This document shows positions 1-8,393 of a stretch of DNA of 64,000 bases, piece after piece (the stretch's first letter is position 1; every line of letters starts with the position of its first letter). Position numbers and translations under genes: made by a program. The notes beneath the pieces were generated by a model. That model was given only the letters and a program-made list of their open reading frames with translations, searched no databases and was not told where the DNA came from. Source of the stretch: Pedobacter kyungheensis (GTDB lineage: Bacteria > Bacteroidota > Bacteroidia > Sphingobacteriales > Sphingobacteriaceae); contig NZ_JSYN01000027.1 in NCBI RefSeq assembly GCF_000812965.1, positions 124,001 to 188,000 of the forward strand, read 5' to 3'.

Positions 1-204
1 GCCAAAACCACTCCGGAGCTCATTCATTTTATCAAAATGTTCACCGCCCAAACTGGCTTACTTTTAGATCCCGTTTACACCGCAAAAATGTTTTATGCCA
101 TTAGCGATTTAGAAAAAAAAGGACAGTTGCACCGCGACGAACGCATTCTGGCGATTCATACTGGTGGTTTAATGGGTTTATTTGGGATGAAGGATAAGTT
201 TTAA
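1..204 (+). CDS. PLP-dependent D-cysteine desulfhydrase / ACC deaminase family, C-terminal fragment
   Basis: Only the last 67 codons are in the window; the gene starts upstream of base 1. The fragment contains LLLDPVYTAKM and ends with an ILAIHTGGLMG segment. These are the C-terminal signatures of the fold-type II PLP family that includes 1-aminocyclopropane-1-carboxylate deaminase and D-cysteine desulfhydrase. The catalytic lysine and the substrate-specificity residues lie outside the window, so the two activities cannot be separated. Bacteroidota genomes usually carry the D-cysteine desulfhydrase-like form, but that is family knowledge rather than something visible here. Confidence 0.75.
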   Translation, partial: AKTTPELIHFIKMFTAQTGLLLDPVYTAKMFYAISDLEKKGQLHRDERILAIHTGGLMGLFGMKDKF

Positions 205-514
205 GCCGTAGATATTATGACTAACAAATAAATAAAAAGGCCCCACATTGCTGTGGAGCCTAAATAAGATTTCTAAATCGTCCCGTTGATTTGATTCTTG
301 GTATAAATATATTGCTCATTCTGATCTAATGCGAGGAAAATAGATCAACACTATCAATTAATAGATGTAATACCCATATTTATACACTTTTGAAAAACAA
401 GTAACATGGCATCAAAAGGTGCGTTTATTTCATTACGACTTCAGTCAAATTTGATTTTCTCTGTATCATTGCATAACTTGAACCAGAATCTAATCCCCCA
501 CAGCAACAACCGTT
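205..514. other. Intergenic stretch with an orphan hairpin and a possible mini-ORF
   Basis: No ordinary gene is visible in this stretch. It holds a hairpin at 239-260 whose T-rich side lies on the minus strand, so it would stop transcription coming leftwards. A 19-codon minus-strand reading frame (bases 319 to 260, starting MSNIF) ends on that hairpin. No minus-strand gene is known upstream of it. A small RNA or micro-ORF is possible but unproven. Confidence 0.3.
239..260 (-). terminator. Hairpin with minus-strand T-tract
   Basis: A nine-base stem (239-247 with 252-260, one G-T pair) has a four-base loop. On the minus strand the hairpin is followed by a run of T's broken by single A's. On the plus strand no T-run follows, so it is an imperfect terminator for the PLP gene ending at 204. 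Confidence 0.5.
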
Positions 515-1264
515 ATGAAAACATATTTTTTCATTTTTCTTTTGGCGTTTTCTTTTGCAGCAAAAGGACAGTCGAATACCGTTAATTACAAATATTTAAT
601 TGTACCCGAAAAATTCAGTTTTCTTAAACAACCCAATCAATATAACTTAAATGTACTAGCCAAAGCACTTTTTGAAGATAAAGGCTTTACAGTATATTAC
701 GATAACACTGAAATACCTTCAGAAATTGCAACCGACAGGTGCAGGGCTTTGGTAGTTGAAGTGGAGGAACACAACAGCATGTTTGTTACCAACCTGACCA
801 TTTTGCTTAAAGATTGTAAAGGCAATGTTGTACTCAAAAGTAAAGAAGGCAAAAGCAGGGAAAAAGAATACAAACAATCGTACAATGCTGCTATGAGAGA
901 TGCTTTTAGCTCTTTCGGCGATTTACATTACGAAGCGGGCAGCACTACTGTAGTAAATGCAACGCCTGTAAACCCGGTTCAGGAAGTAAAGACAGCTGCT
1001 CCTGCCCCCGTTAATCAACCTGCAACAGCCACAACCAAACAGGCTGAAGCACTTTTATATGCGCAAGGCATTAACAATGGCTACCAGTTAATTGATTCGA
1101 CCCCCAAAATAGTACTCACCCTACTCAAAACAACTGTTGCCGATTACTTTATAGCCAGCAACAGCAGCACCAATGGTATCGTATTAAAAAAAGACGGAAA
1201 CTGGTTTTTTGAGTATTATAAAGATAATGTACTGGTATCTGAAAAGTTATCGATTAAGTTTTAA
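515..1264 (+). CDS. Secreted protein of unknown function
   Basis: This 249-residue protein begins with a clear signal peptide (about residues 1-18, ending FAAKGQ), so it is exported to the periplasm or outer membrane. After it come a mixed alpha/beta N-terminal half (about 20-140) and a low-complexity linker rich in Pro, Ala, Thr and Val (about 145-175). A C-terminal domain (about 180-249) ends with short strands such as NWFFEYY. No catalytic motif is recognised. It stands alone, facing the convergent YncE-like gene across a 180-bp gap. I do not know its function. The two-domain layout with a flexible linker suggests a structural or binding role, which is inference only. Confidence 0.75.
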   Translation: MKTYFFIFLLAFSFAAKGQSNTVNYKYLIVPEKFSFLKQPNQYNLNVLAKALFEDKGFTVYYDNTEIPSEIATDRCRALVVEVEEHNSMFVTNLTILLKDCKGNVVLKSKEGKSREKEYKQSYNAAMRDAFSSFGDLHYEAGSTTVVNATPVNPVQEVKTAAPAPVNQPATATTKQAEALLYAQGINNGYQLIDSTPKIVLTLLKTTVADYFIASNSSTNGIVLKKDGNWFFEYYKDNVLVSEKLSIKF

Positions 1265-1320
1265 ATAATTCCGGGTAAACTGTAAAAACAAGATACAATC
1301 GGACAAAATTTTAAACGAGA

Positions 1321-1380
1321 AGCTTTCCACTTCTGTGAAGTCTAAAGCACGAATTTGTTTATAAACATACTTTAAACTGT
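1321..1380 (+). repeat. Dispersed 60-bp repeat, copy 1
   Basis: This segment matches 13938-13997 at 54 of 60 positions in the same orientation. The last 20 bases are identical and contain a TTTAT/ATAAA core. Both copies sit just outside the ends of the minus-strand envelope cluster. No protein-coding logic explains the conservation. Confidence 0.75.
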
Positions 1381-1447
1381 GTTGTTGCAGATCAGTGTTT
1401 CATTGACCTGCAACAGGTTCTGATTGTAAGCGACACCGCGGCACCAG

Positions 1448-2455
1448 TTACTCTCCCATCTCCAGCACCCGGAAAGTTCCAGGAACACGTTGTGGTTTAC
1501 CAGCTGAATCTTTGCTTTCTTTAATATCTGCTGTAGGAAGGAAAATATGGTGGGTGACAGGGTCTAAAGCGATGGTTCTGGCTCCACGCGCAGATTTTGC
1601 GTTCTGTTGTACAACGAATTTATCCGCAGCTAGTTCTTTAACTACTGTAACCGTTCCCTCGCCGTTAGCGCAAAAAATCGTTTTGGAAAAAGGATCGAAG
1701 ACAACGCCGTCACAACCTTCTCCAATGGGAATAGTCTTTACCTGTTTTCCGGTTTTGGCATCCAAAATGAGCATCACCTTGTTAGCACAGACAGTAAAAA
1801 GTCTGGAGGTTGATCTGTCTATTGCCAGGCCTGAGGGTTCTTCTCCACCCTGAAGTTTATACCTGGAAAGCACTTTAAAGGTTCTGCTGTCAAAGCATAC
1901 GATTTCACCCGTATCTTCAATATTAACGAATATTTTCCCTTTGCCGTCTGATACACCTGCTTCAGGTTTACCACCTAGCGGAATGGTTGCCACCACTTTA
2001 TCCGATAAGGGGTCAATGATACTCGCATCGTGACTTTTTCCATTAAATACAATTATTTTTCCTGAAAAATCATCATAAAAGGTAGCGTCAGGATTTGATC
2101 CTACTTTGATTTCTCCCTGAACCATGAAATTTTTGAGATCGAAAACGGTACAGGTTCCAGCTTTTCCATTAGTGGTATAGCCTTTACCCTGAGCGTTCAC
2201 CACAGTTATCCCATGAACGCCCATTGTATTGTGGATAATTCCGACCGAATCTCCACCTACCAGGCTCAGCACATTTACCTGGTTGCCATGCGATACGAAA
2301 ATGTTATTATTCTTATTGTCTACACTGAGGTAGTCCCAACCTCCCTCGCTATTGATGTTGTGGGTAGCCAGAACCGAGATTGAATGCTTACTTTGAGCTA
2401 GGCTGGCAAGCGTAGAAGCTGTTAGCAGTAGGGTTGCAATTAATTTTGTTTTCAT
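1448..2455 (-). CDS. YncE-family beta-propeller protein, exported
   Basis: The protein has 335 residues with an N-terminal signal peptide (about 1-20, ending ASLAQ). Repeated blades follow with the pattern of YncE / 40-residue YVTN repeats, for example VNVLSL, GTCTVFDLKNF, IVCFDSRTF and VMLILDAKTGK. Such periplasmic or surface propellers act as binding scaffolds; no enzyme active site is known for the family. The start codon lies one base after the stop of the PAP2 gene, making it the last gene of the long minus-strand envelope cluster. Its ligand cannot be read from sequence. Confidence 0.8.
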   Translation of the reverse strand: MKTKLIATLLLTASTLASLAQSKHSISVLATHNINSEGGWDYLSVDNKNNNIFVSHGNQVNVLSLVGGDSVGIIHNTMGVHGITVVNAQGKGYTTNGKAGTCTVFDLKNFMVQGEIKVGSNPDATFYDDFSGKIIVFNGKSHDASIIDPLSDKVVATIPLGGKPEAGVSDGKGKIFVNIEDTGEIVCFDSRTFKVLSRYKLQGGEEPSGLAIDRSTSRLFTVCANKVMLILDAKTGKQVKTIPIGEGCDGVVFDPFSKTIFCANGEGTVTVVKELAADKFVVQQNAKSARGARTIALDPVTHHIFLPTADIKESKDSAGKPQRVPGTFRVLEMGE

Positions 2456-2456
2456 T

Positions 2457-3113
2457 TTATTTGATATTTAGTAAGGTACGCTGCTCATTTTGGCGGTATA
2501 GCCAGATGAGTAAATTGAGGAATAAAAACCCAAGCAGATAACCTGCAAGCACATCGGTAAGCCAGTGGGCACCGAGATAAATCCGGGAAATGGATATCAG
2601 TATAATCATTGATGCTGATAGGATAGATACTGGTAGTCTAATTGCCCCCGGAAGTTGCTTTAACCGGTACATGAGGTAGATTAACATGCCGAAAAAAACG
2701 GTGTAGAACATCACATGTCCGCTCGGAAAACTTTGTTGGCGGGTAATTTCTATTACCCTGACCAGGTCGCTGGTTGGGCGCGGCCTGTTGACAAAATATT
2801 TGACTACTGAGCTGATCAGCCCAGAGCAAAGCGTAAGCGCAGTAAACAGTGCCTCCCGCCTGTAACCACAAAGCAGAAAAATGAGGGCAGTACATAGTAC
2901 CACGGGAATAGTGATGTGCATGTAACCTACCATACTTACGGCAAACATAAACCCGTCAAAAAGCGGACAGGAATGTTCCTGGATTGCTAAAGAAAACCAT
3001 TTATCGATTTCAGTAGGAGGATAAATGACAACCATGGCTGTTAATCCCAGGAAACCAATAGCTGAGATAAAAAGAAGATAGCGCAGGTATTTTGGGCGCT
3101 TATTTTCAATCAT
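2457..3113 (-). CDS. PAP2-family membrane phosphatase (LpxE/LpxF/undecaprenyl-PP phosphatase type)
   Basis: This integral membrane phosphatase has all three PAP2 motifs: K-x6-RP (KYFVNRPRP), PSGH (QQSFPSGHVMF) and SR-x5-H-x3-D (SRIYLGAHWLTD). It has about six hydrophobic segments and would cleave phosphate from a lipid phosphate or pyrophosphate at the outer face of the inner membrane. I chose the ATG at 3113 because it overlaps the stop of the RND gene by eight bases (ATGATTGA), a usual coupling arrangement. An ATG at 3125 is the alternative. A start at 3203 would lie deep inside the RND gene. Its place beside an efflux pump and an ArnT-like transferase favours lipid A or carrier-lipid dephosphorylation, but the substrate is inferred. 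Confidence 0.85.
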   Translation of the reverse strand: MIENKRPKYLRYLLFISAIGFLGLTAMVVIYPPTEIDKWFSLAIQEHSCPLFDGFMFAVSMVGYMHITIPVVLCTALIFLLCGYRREALFTALTLCSGLISSVVKYFVNRPRPTSDLVRVIEITRQQSFPSGHVMFYTVFFGMLIYLMYRLKQLPGAIRLPVSILSASMIILISISRIYLGAHWLTDVLAGYLLGFLFLNLLIWLYRQNEQRTLLNIK

Positions 3114-6100
3114 CAAGCCATTCATGGTGTGTATGTTGTATGCTGTAAAACTTTCTGATGAGCGTTGGCAGTACAATAAGCAATAGCGGCATGGCGACCA
3201 CAAAACCTCCGATTACCGCAATAGCCAGTGGCTGGTGCAGCTGCGCTCCGGCACCTATACCTAGTGCTAAAGGCATGAGCGCAATAATGGCACCCAAAGC
3301 AGTCATCAGTTTTGGCCTTAAACGGGTTGATATGGCATAAATAATCGCTTCATCCTTTTCTTTCTCATGGAGCGATTCCCTGAACTGTAAAAAGGTGAAA
3401 ATAGCATTTTCGCCAATGATCCCAACAATCATAATCAGTCCGGTATAGCTGCCCACATTCAAAGGTGTGCCGGTAATGAGCAAGGCCAGATAACTGCCTG
3501 ATATACCCAATACAGAAATGAGCAAAATCATAAAAGCTATCCTGAAATCACGGAACAGAAAGAGAATCACGGTAAAAACCAGCAAACTGGAGGCAATGAG
3601 AATAGTCAGCAGCTCTGAAAAGGATTTTTGTTGTTCCTGAAAGGCGCCGCCATACTCAATATGGTAACCCGAGGGAAGATTGATATTAGTTTTTATCGAT
3701 GCCTGAATATCCTTCATCACACTGCCCAAATCACGGTTATCCAGCCTCGCAGAAATGGCTCCAATGGTTTGCAGGTCCTCCCGCTCCACTTCCGCACTTC
3801 CGGCTTTTAGGTCCACTACTGCTAAATTGGTGATGGGAATTGCTGTACCGTCGGCAAGGAATATTTTGAGCTGCTGAATATCGGCAGTTCCGAATTTACG
3901 ACTGCCGGGATAAACCATACGAATGGGCGAAAGTTGCTGTTTATCGTACATATCACCTACCAGAGTGCCTTGCATGGCCGTTTGTAACTGCTGCTGGAAT
4001 ACTACAGGCGTGATGCCGTATTGTGCAAGTGCAGCATAATTCGGGGTTACAGTTACCGTTGGTCCTGAAAGTACGATACCATCGAATACGTCTGCTGTAC
4101 CCGGCACTTTGGATACTATTGAGGCCACCTGTTTCGAAAGACTCTTAAGCTTCACCGGATCGCTTCCAAAAACCTTGATCTCGATAGGCTGGGTTGAGCT
4201 CATCAAATCACCGAGCATATCGCCTATCACCTGCCCGAAATCTACCACCAGTGCCGGCTGGGTGCTTTCAATATGTTGACGAATCTCTGCAATTACCTCA
4301 TCTGTTGTCTTCTTACGATTGGGTTTTAACTGAATCAGATAATCACCTGTATTGGGTTCTGTAATAAAAAATCCCATTTGTGTTCCTGTACGGCGCGAAT
4401 ATGCTGCCACTTCGGGTATTTTAACAATTTCTTTTTCTACTTCCCTTAACATCCGGTCGGTTTCTTCCAGAGAGGTACCCGGTGGCGAAGAGTAATCCAG
4501 TACAATACTGCCTTCATCCATTTCCGGTAAAAATCCGGTCTGTAGCCTTGGGAACACCAGCGCAATGGAACAAACCAGCAGCAAAAGAAAAATATAGCTC
4601 ATATAGGGCCTCGTGATGAAATACCCTACCCAGTTCTGCGCTTTCACTTCGTGGGTGATGGTCTGTTTCCCTGTTGTTCCCTTATGGGCATTCCGCGTCA
4701 GCAAAAGATAGATCACAGGAAGGCAAATCCAGGTTACAAAGAACGAGCATACGAGCGTAATGATCATGGTATTGGTCATTACCTGGAAATAGGATCCGGC
4801 TACTCCAGTCATCAGTACAAATGGGATAAAAATCACTATCGTACTGATTGATGAGCCTAACATAGCCGGAAACAGGTAGCGAATGGCTTTACCTAAAAGT
4901 CTTACTGTGGGTACTTCAGGGTGCTCCTCATGGGTACGGTGGATCTGCTCCACAACTACGATGGCATCATCGATAATCAGTCCTATAGCAGCAGCAATAG
5001 CGCCCAGGGTCATGATATTAAGCGAATAACCAATGCCATAGAGCACAATTACGCTAAGGCACAAGGTTACTGGTATAGTGATCAGTATGGTTGCACTGGC
5101 CTTCAGCGAACGCAGGAAAATAATGGCCACAATGATGGCCAGCGCCAAACCGATAAACAGACTGTCTTTTACACTTCTTACCGATTCATTAACGAAATCT
5201 GCCTGAACGTAATAAGGCTTGATGGTAACCCCTGCAGGCAGCACGCCCTTTAATGCCGTAACCTTGGCACTCATCTGGGCAGAAAGATCTACCAGGTTCG
5301 CATTGGGCTGTTTGATTACTGCAACCAGAATACCGTCTTTTCCGTTGGCATTAATACGGGTATACTCCACGCTCTGCTGGAAATTGACTTTGGCAATGTC
5401 AGATACCCTTACGATTCGGTTACCCCTTCTGGTCAGCACGAGATTTTCCAGGTCAGCTTTCGACTTTACCGAAGCATCGGTTACCGAAAGGTACAGAAAG
5501 TTATTATCAGAAAGATAGCCGTTTGATTTGATAAAATTGGTCTGGGTAAGCACCTGGTTGATCAGATCGGGCGTAATGCCCAAAGTCTGCATGGCCTGCA
5601 TATCCAGTTCCATCCAGAGTTCGCGTGTTTTCCCGCCTATGATCCGTATCTCGGAAACCCCTGCAACCTGCGAGAGGAAAGGCTTTACAGTAAAGGTGGC
5701 GATTTTTTTGAGCTCGGCAGGAGAATAACTATGGCTCTCCAGCGTATAGCCGCTTACCGGAAGAATAGAGGGATTCATCTTTTCGACCGAGATATTCAGC
5801 CCAGGAGGCAAGGTACCGTTTATTTTGGCGATCTGCGATTCAATCCTTTGCTGGCTGAGGTCGATATCAGCCCCGGGATTCATAAAAGCAGAAATCTCGC
5901 AGCTTCCGCGGCTGGTTGTAGAGCGGATAAGCTGAAGGTCTGGCACCTGCTTTACTGCATTTTCCAGCGGACGGGTTACCGTTACCACCATTTTATCTAC
6001 CGGCTGTAGTTCTGCATCTGCAATGATTTTAATCTTTGGAAAAGTGATTTCCGGAAATAATCCTGTTTTGAGCTGAAAGAATGAATAGGTTCCGCCGATA

Positions 6101-6159
6101 AGCACGATGATGATTACGGCAAGGATGGAGTTTTTATGGGCAACAAAAAAATTCTTCAT
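3106..6159 (-). CDS. RND-family efflux pump, inner-membrane permease
   Basis: The 1017-residue length and architecture are those of RND transporters: an N-terminal membrane helix (about 12-28), a large periplasmic porter region, a helix block (about 335-500), a second porter region and a C-terminal helix block (about 860-1005). The TM4 segment reads IGLIIDDAIVVVEQ, with Asp397 and Asp398 as the proton-relay pair. That is the pattern of HAE (drug/amphiphile) pumps rather than the single-Asp metal-pump pattern. It forms a tight unit with the membrane fusion protein (2-base gap) and the TolC-like gene, so a complete tripartite pump is encoded here. The pump would use the proton gradient to expel a substrate from the periplasm or membrane. 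The substrate is not determined. Confidence 0.93.
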   Translation of the reverse strand: MKNFFVAHKNSILAVIIIVLIGGTYSFFQLKTGLFPEITFPKIKIIADAELQPVDKMVVTVTRPLENAVKQVPDLQLIRSTTSRGSCEISAFMNPGADIDLSQQRIESQIAKINGTLPPGLNISVEKMNPSILPVSGYTLESHSYSPAELKKIATFTVKPFLSQVAGVSEIRIIGGKTRELWMELDMQAMQTLGITPDLINQVLTQTNFIKSNGYLSDNNFLYLSVTDASVKSKADLENLVLTRRGNRIVRVSDIAKVNFQQSVEYTRINANGKDGILVAVIKQPNANLVDLSAQMSAKVTALKGVLPAGVTIKPYYVQADFVNESVRSVKDSLFIGLALAIIVAIIFLRSLKASATILITIPVTLCLSVIVLYGIGYSLNIMTLGAIAAAIGLIIDDAIVVVEQIHRTHEEHPEVPTVRLLGKAIRYLFPAMLGSSISTIVIFIPFVLMTGVAGSYFQVMTNTMIITLVCSFFVTWICLPVIYLLLTRNAHKGTTGKQTITHEVKAQNWVGYFITRPYMSYIFLLLLVCSIALVFPRLQTGFLPEMDEGSIVLDYSSPPGTSLEETDRMLREVEKEIVKIPEVAAYSRRTGTQMGFFITEPNTGDYLIQLKPNRKKTTDEVIAEIRQHIESTQPALVVDFGQVIGDMLGDLMSSTQPIEIKVFGSDPVKLKSLSKQVASIVSKVPGTADVFDGIVLSGPTVTVTPNYAALAQYGITPVVFQQQLQTAMQGTLVGDMYDKQQLSPIRMVYPGSRKFGTADIQQLKIFLADGTAIPITNLAVVDLKAGSAEVEREDLQTIGAISARLDNRDLGSVMKDIQASIKTNINLPSGYHIEYGGAFQEQQKSFSELLTILIASSLLVFTVILFLFRDFRIAFMILLISVLGISGSYLALLITGTPLNVGSYTGLIMIVGIIGENAIFTFLQFRESLHEKEKDEAIIYAISTRLRPKLMTALGAIIALMPLALGIGAGAQLHQPLAIAVIGGFVVAMPLLLIVLPTLIRKFYSIQHTHHEWLDD

Positions 6160-6161
6160 GG

Positions 6162-7106
6162 CTATTTCTGTATTTTCACCTTAGCGGTGTCTGCCAAACC
6201 ATAATTGCCCGAGCTGATGATCCTGTCATTTTTATTCAGCCGCGGGTTTAAAATTTCTATCAGCCTGTCGCTTTCAATGCCTTTTTTCACATTCACTTTA
6301 ACCGCAGTAGAATCGTTGATGAGTTTCATGATCCAAAACTCATCCTCAGTTTCATTGGAAAGCACAGCAGATTTGGCCACAACCTGGGCGGATGGATGCG
6401 AAAGCTTGGTCAGTTTTATTTTAGCAATAAGCCCTTCAGGAATATCTTTCGAAGCATTTACCTTAATGATATAGCGCTGGGTCTGGGCCAGTGAATCCAC
6501 AGCCGGCATGGTGCCGGAAACGGTTCCGGGAAGGCTGGTTCCATCTGGAAGCAATACCGATAGCACTTTGTTCTGTGTAATAATTTGGTTCAGTGCATAA
6601 GGCAGGTCGAGCAGAAATACCAGACTGTTGCGGTTACTGATCGTCGCCATTGCTTCCCCGTCCTGAACATAATCTCCCTTCTGGTGATTCACCTGAACCA
6701 CCACGCCGGCAGCATCGGCACGGATGGCAGAAACACCCGAAAATTTAAAGCCCGGATCAAGCTTGTTTACAGCATTGCCGATAGACCGGGCTTCTTTGGT
6801 AAGCAGGCTAAAAAGTAGCTGGCCACGGCCCACCTGTTCTCCGGTACGGACATTTGCAGCAGATACATAACCGTTGATATTGGCTTTGACGAAACTTTTT
6901 TCCAGGTAGGCAGAAACTGCCGATAGCTCAATGGTCTCCTGCATCGTGCTGTCCGTTATGCCGGTAACCTGCACAGGTGTGACTGTTGAGGGGGTATCTT
7001 CCACCGCTGCAGGGTCTGCATTTCCTTTACAGGCTGATAGGAGAAAAATGGCTAATCCTGTAAACAGTAAGTATGTTGTAGAATATAACGTTCTGTTCAT
7101 TTTCAT
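6162..7106 (-). CDS. RND efflux membrane fusion (adaptor) lipoprotein
   Basis: This 314-residue periplasmic adaptor has a lipoprotein signal (LLSACKG, lipidated Cys at about residue 26). Lipoyl-type half-motifs follow at about 74-100 (ANINGYVSAANVRTGEQVGRGQLLF) and 128-155 (IRADAAGVVVQVNHQKGDYVQDGE), then a beta-barrel domain and a membrane-proximal domain. The usual long coiled-coil hairpin between the lipoyl halves is almost missing, only about 25 residues. The adaptor would therefore contact the outer-membrane channel over a short distance. It lies one base from the TolC-like gene and two bases from the RND gene. A second possible ATG two codons later cannot be ruled out. Confidence 0.88.
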   Translation of the reverse strand: MKMNRTLYSTTYLLFTGLAIFLLSACKGNADPAAVEDTPSTVTPVQVTGITDSTMQETIELSAVSAYLEKSFVKANINGYVSAANVRTGEQVGRGQLLFSLLTKEARSIGNAVNKLDPGFKFSGVSAIRADAAGVVVQVNHQKGDYVQDGEAMATISNRNSLVFLLDLPYALNQIITQNKVLSVLLPDGTSLPGTVSGTMPAVDSLAQTQRYIIKVNASKDIPEGLIAKIKLTKLSHPSAQVVAKSAVLSNETEDEFWIMKLINDSTAVKVNVKKGIESDRLIEILNPRLNKNDRIISSGNYGLADTAKVKIQK

Positions 7107-7107
7107 T

Positions 7108-8358
7108 TTATTTGTTCCAGTAATTGTATTGATTGATCAGCTTAAGTTTATTTATCATCGTCTGGCGGTAAAGGCTTTGTGCAGACATGTAATTGTTTAT
7201 TGCGATAATGAAATCAGCTATTCTCAGGTCACCTGTATGAAGCAGTCTGCTGTCTACTTCGATCAGGCCCTTGCTGAATTTGATCTGCTCGTTTATTTTA
7301 TTAAAAAGACCATTGGTCTGGCTAATTTGTTGGCGGATGAGCTGGAGCTGCTGGCGCTGTTGCGAAGAGAAAAAATCGCGATAGGCATTTATGGTTTCGC
7401 CCGATATCTGCAGCTTTTGATATTGCATTTTACGCTGGTGTCCGTCATAAATCGGAACTGAAAAGGTAAAACCTACGCTTGCCCCAAAATTCTTGTAGGG
7501 TTGCAATACCAGCGACGAGCTGTATCCTCCATTGGCATAAACGCCAAGTTTAGGCCTGTAATTGAGGTCGATCCCTTTTTTCAGGTTATCGTTCCTCATG
7601 CTGTCCAGCTCAAACTTTTTCATAAAGAAAGTCCGGTTTTCTAAAAGTTGGGTATCCTGAAGTTTCGGTTCCTGCAACCTGGTCCTCGTGGTATCCTGCA
7701 TACCAGCCATATATGCAAGCGTTGCATAATCGTTCCGGTATTGTATTTCAGCTTGTTTTTCTGCGAGCTGCTGCTGCTGAAGGGTAACCAGAAAAGTCAG
7801 ATATTCAGACTGTTTGTAAACATTGGTCCTGGTGAGGGTCTTTAGCAGCGCATCCTCCTTTTGCAGCAGGGAAACTACTTCGCTGCTGAAGCGTTGCTGC
7901 TCCTGACTGGCATAAGCCAAAAGGTACTGGTCGGTAATCGTACGTTCGAGGTCAAATGTAGAAAGCTTTCCGGCGTAGCGGATAGAATCTCCCTGGAGTT
8001 TTATTCCTTCGAGCTGGTTTTGTACCCGCTTTTTATTCAGCAGATCATAATTCAGACTGAGATAGCCTTCCAATGCCTGTCCATTGGTAATCACCTCATC
8101 GTAGCCATAGCCATGCACAACTGGTGCATATAGCCCTGCTCCGTTTGCACTGAGTTGTGGCCCGGCAGTAGCCCGGGTAACCATACTATCAATGGCCAAC
8201 GACTTCCTTTGGTTGCTAAGGTCTTTGAGCAGTGGGCTTGATGATTTTGCCTGGGAGAGAAAGAAGCCGAGATCTTTGGGTATTTGCTGTGCCCTGGCTT
8301 TTCCAAGGCCAATAGCTGCTATCAAAACGATCAGGGTAGAATTAGCTAATATTTTCAT
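7108..8358 (-). CDS. TolC-like outer-membrane efflux channel
   Basis: The protein has 416 residues and starts with a signal peptide ending KARAQ (about residue 23). It then shows the repeated long amphipathic helices typical of the OEP/TolC family, for example about 140-200 and 320-400 (RQQLQLIRQQISQTNGLFNK). Beta-strand segments such as GYLSLNYDLL and GASVGFTFSVPIYDG would form the barrel. TolC-family monomers usually have about 420-480 residues, so this one is slightly short. It is the outer-membrane exit duct for the RND pump encoded directly downstream. A 35-bp gap separates it from the glycosyltransferase gene. Confidence 0.9.
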   Translation of the reverse strand: MKILANSTLIVLIAAIGLGKARAQQIPKDLGFFLSQAKSSSPLLKDLSNQRKSLAIDSMVTRATAGPQLSANGAGLYAPVVHGYGYDEVITNGQALEGYLSLNYDLLNKKRVQNQLEGIKLQGDSIRYAGKLSTFDLERTITDQYLLAYASQEQQRFSSEVVSLLQKEDALLKTLTRTNVYKQSEYLTFLVTLQQQQLAEKQAEIQYRNDYATLAYMAGMQDTTRTRLQEPKLQDTQLLENRTFFMKKFELDSMRNDNLKKGIDLNYRPKLGVYANGGYSSSLVLQPYKNFGASVGFTFSVPIYDGHQRKMQYQKLQISGETINAYRDFFSSQQRQQLQLIRQQISQTNGLFNKINEQIKFSKGLIEVDSRLLHTGDLRIADFIIAINNYMSAQSLYRQTMINKLKLINQYNYWNK

Positions 8359-8393
8359 TATTGCTATGCTATTTTATCATGTAAATCTAGTGC

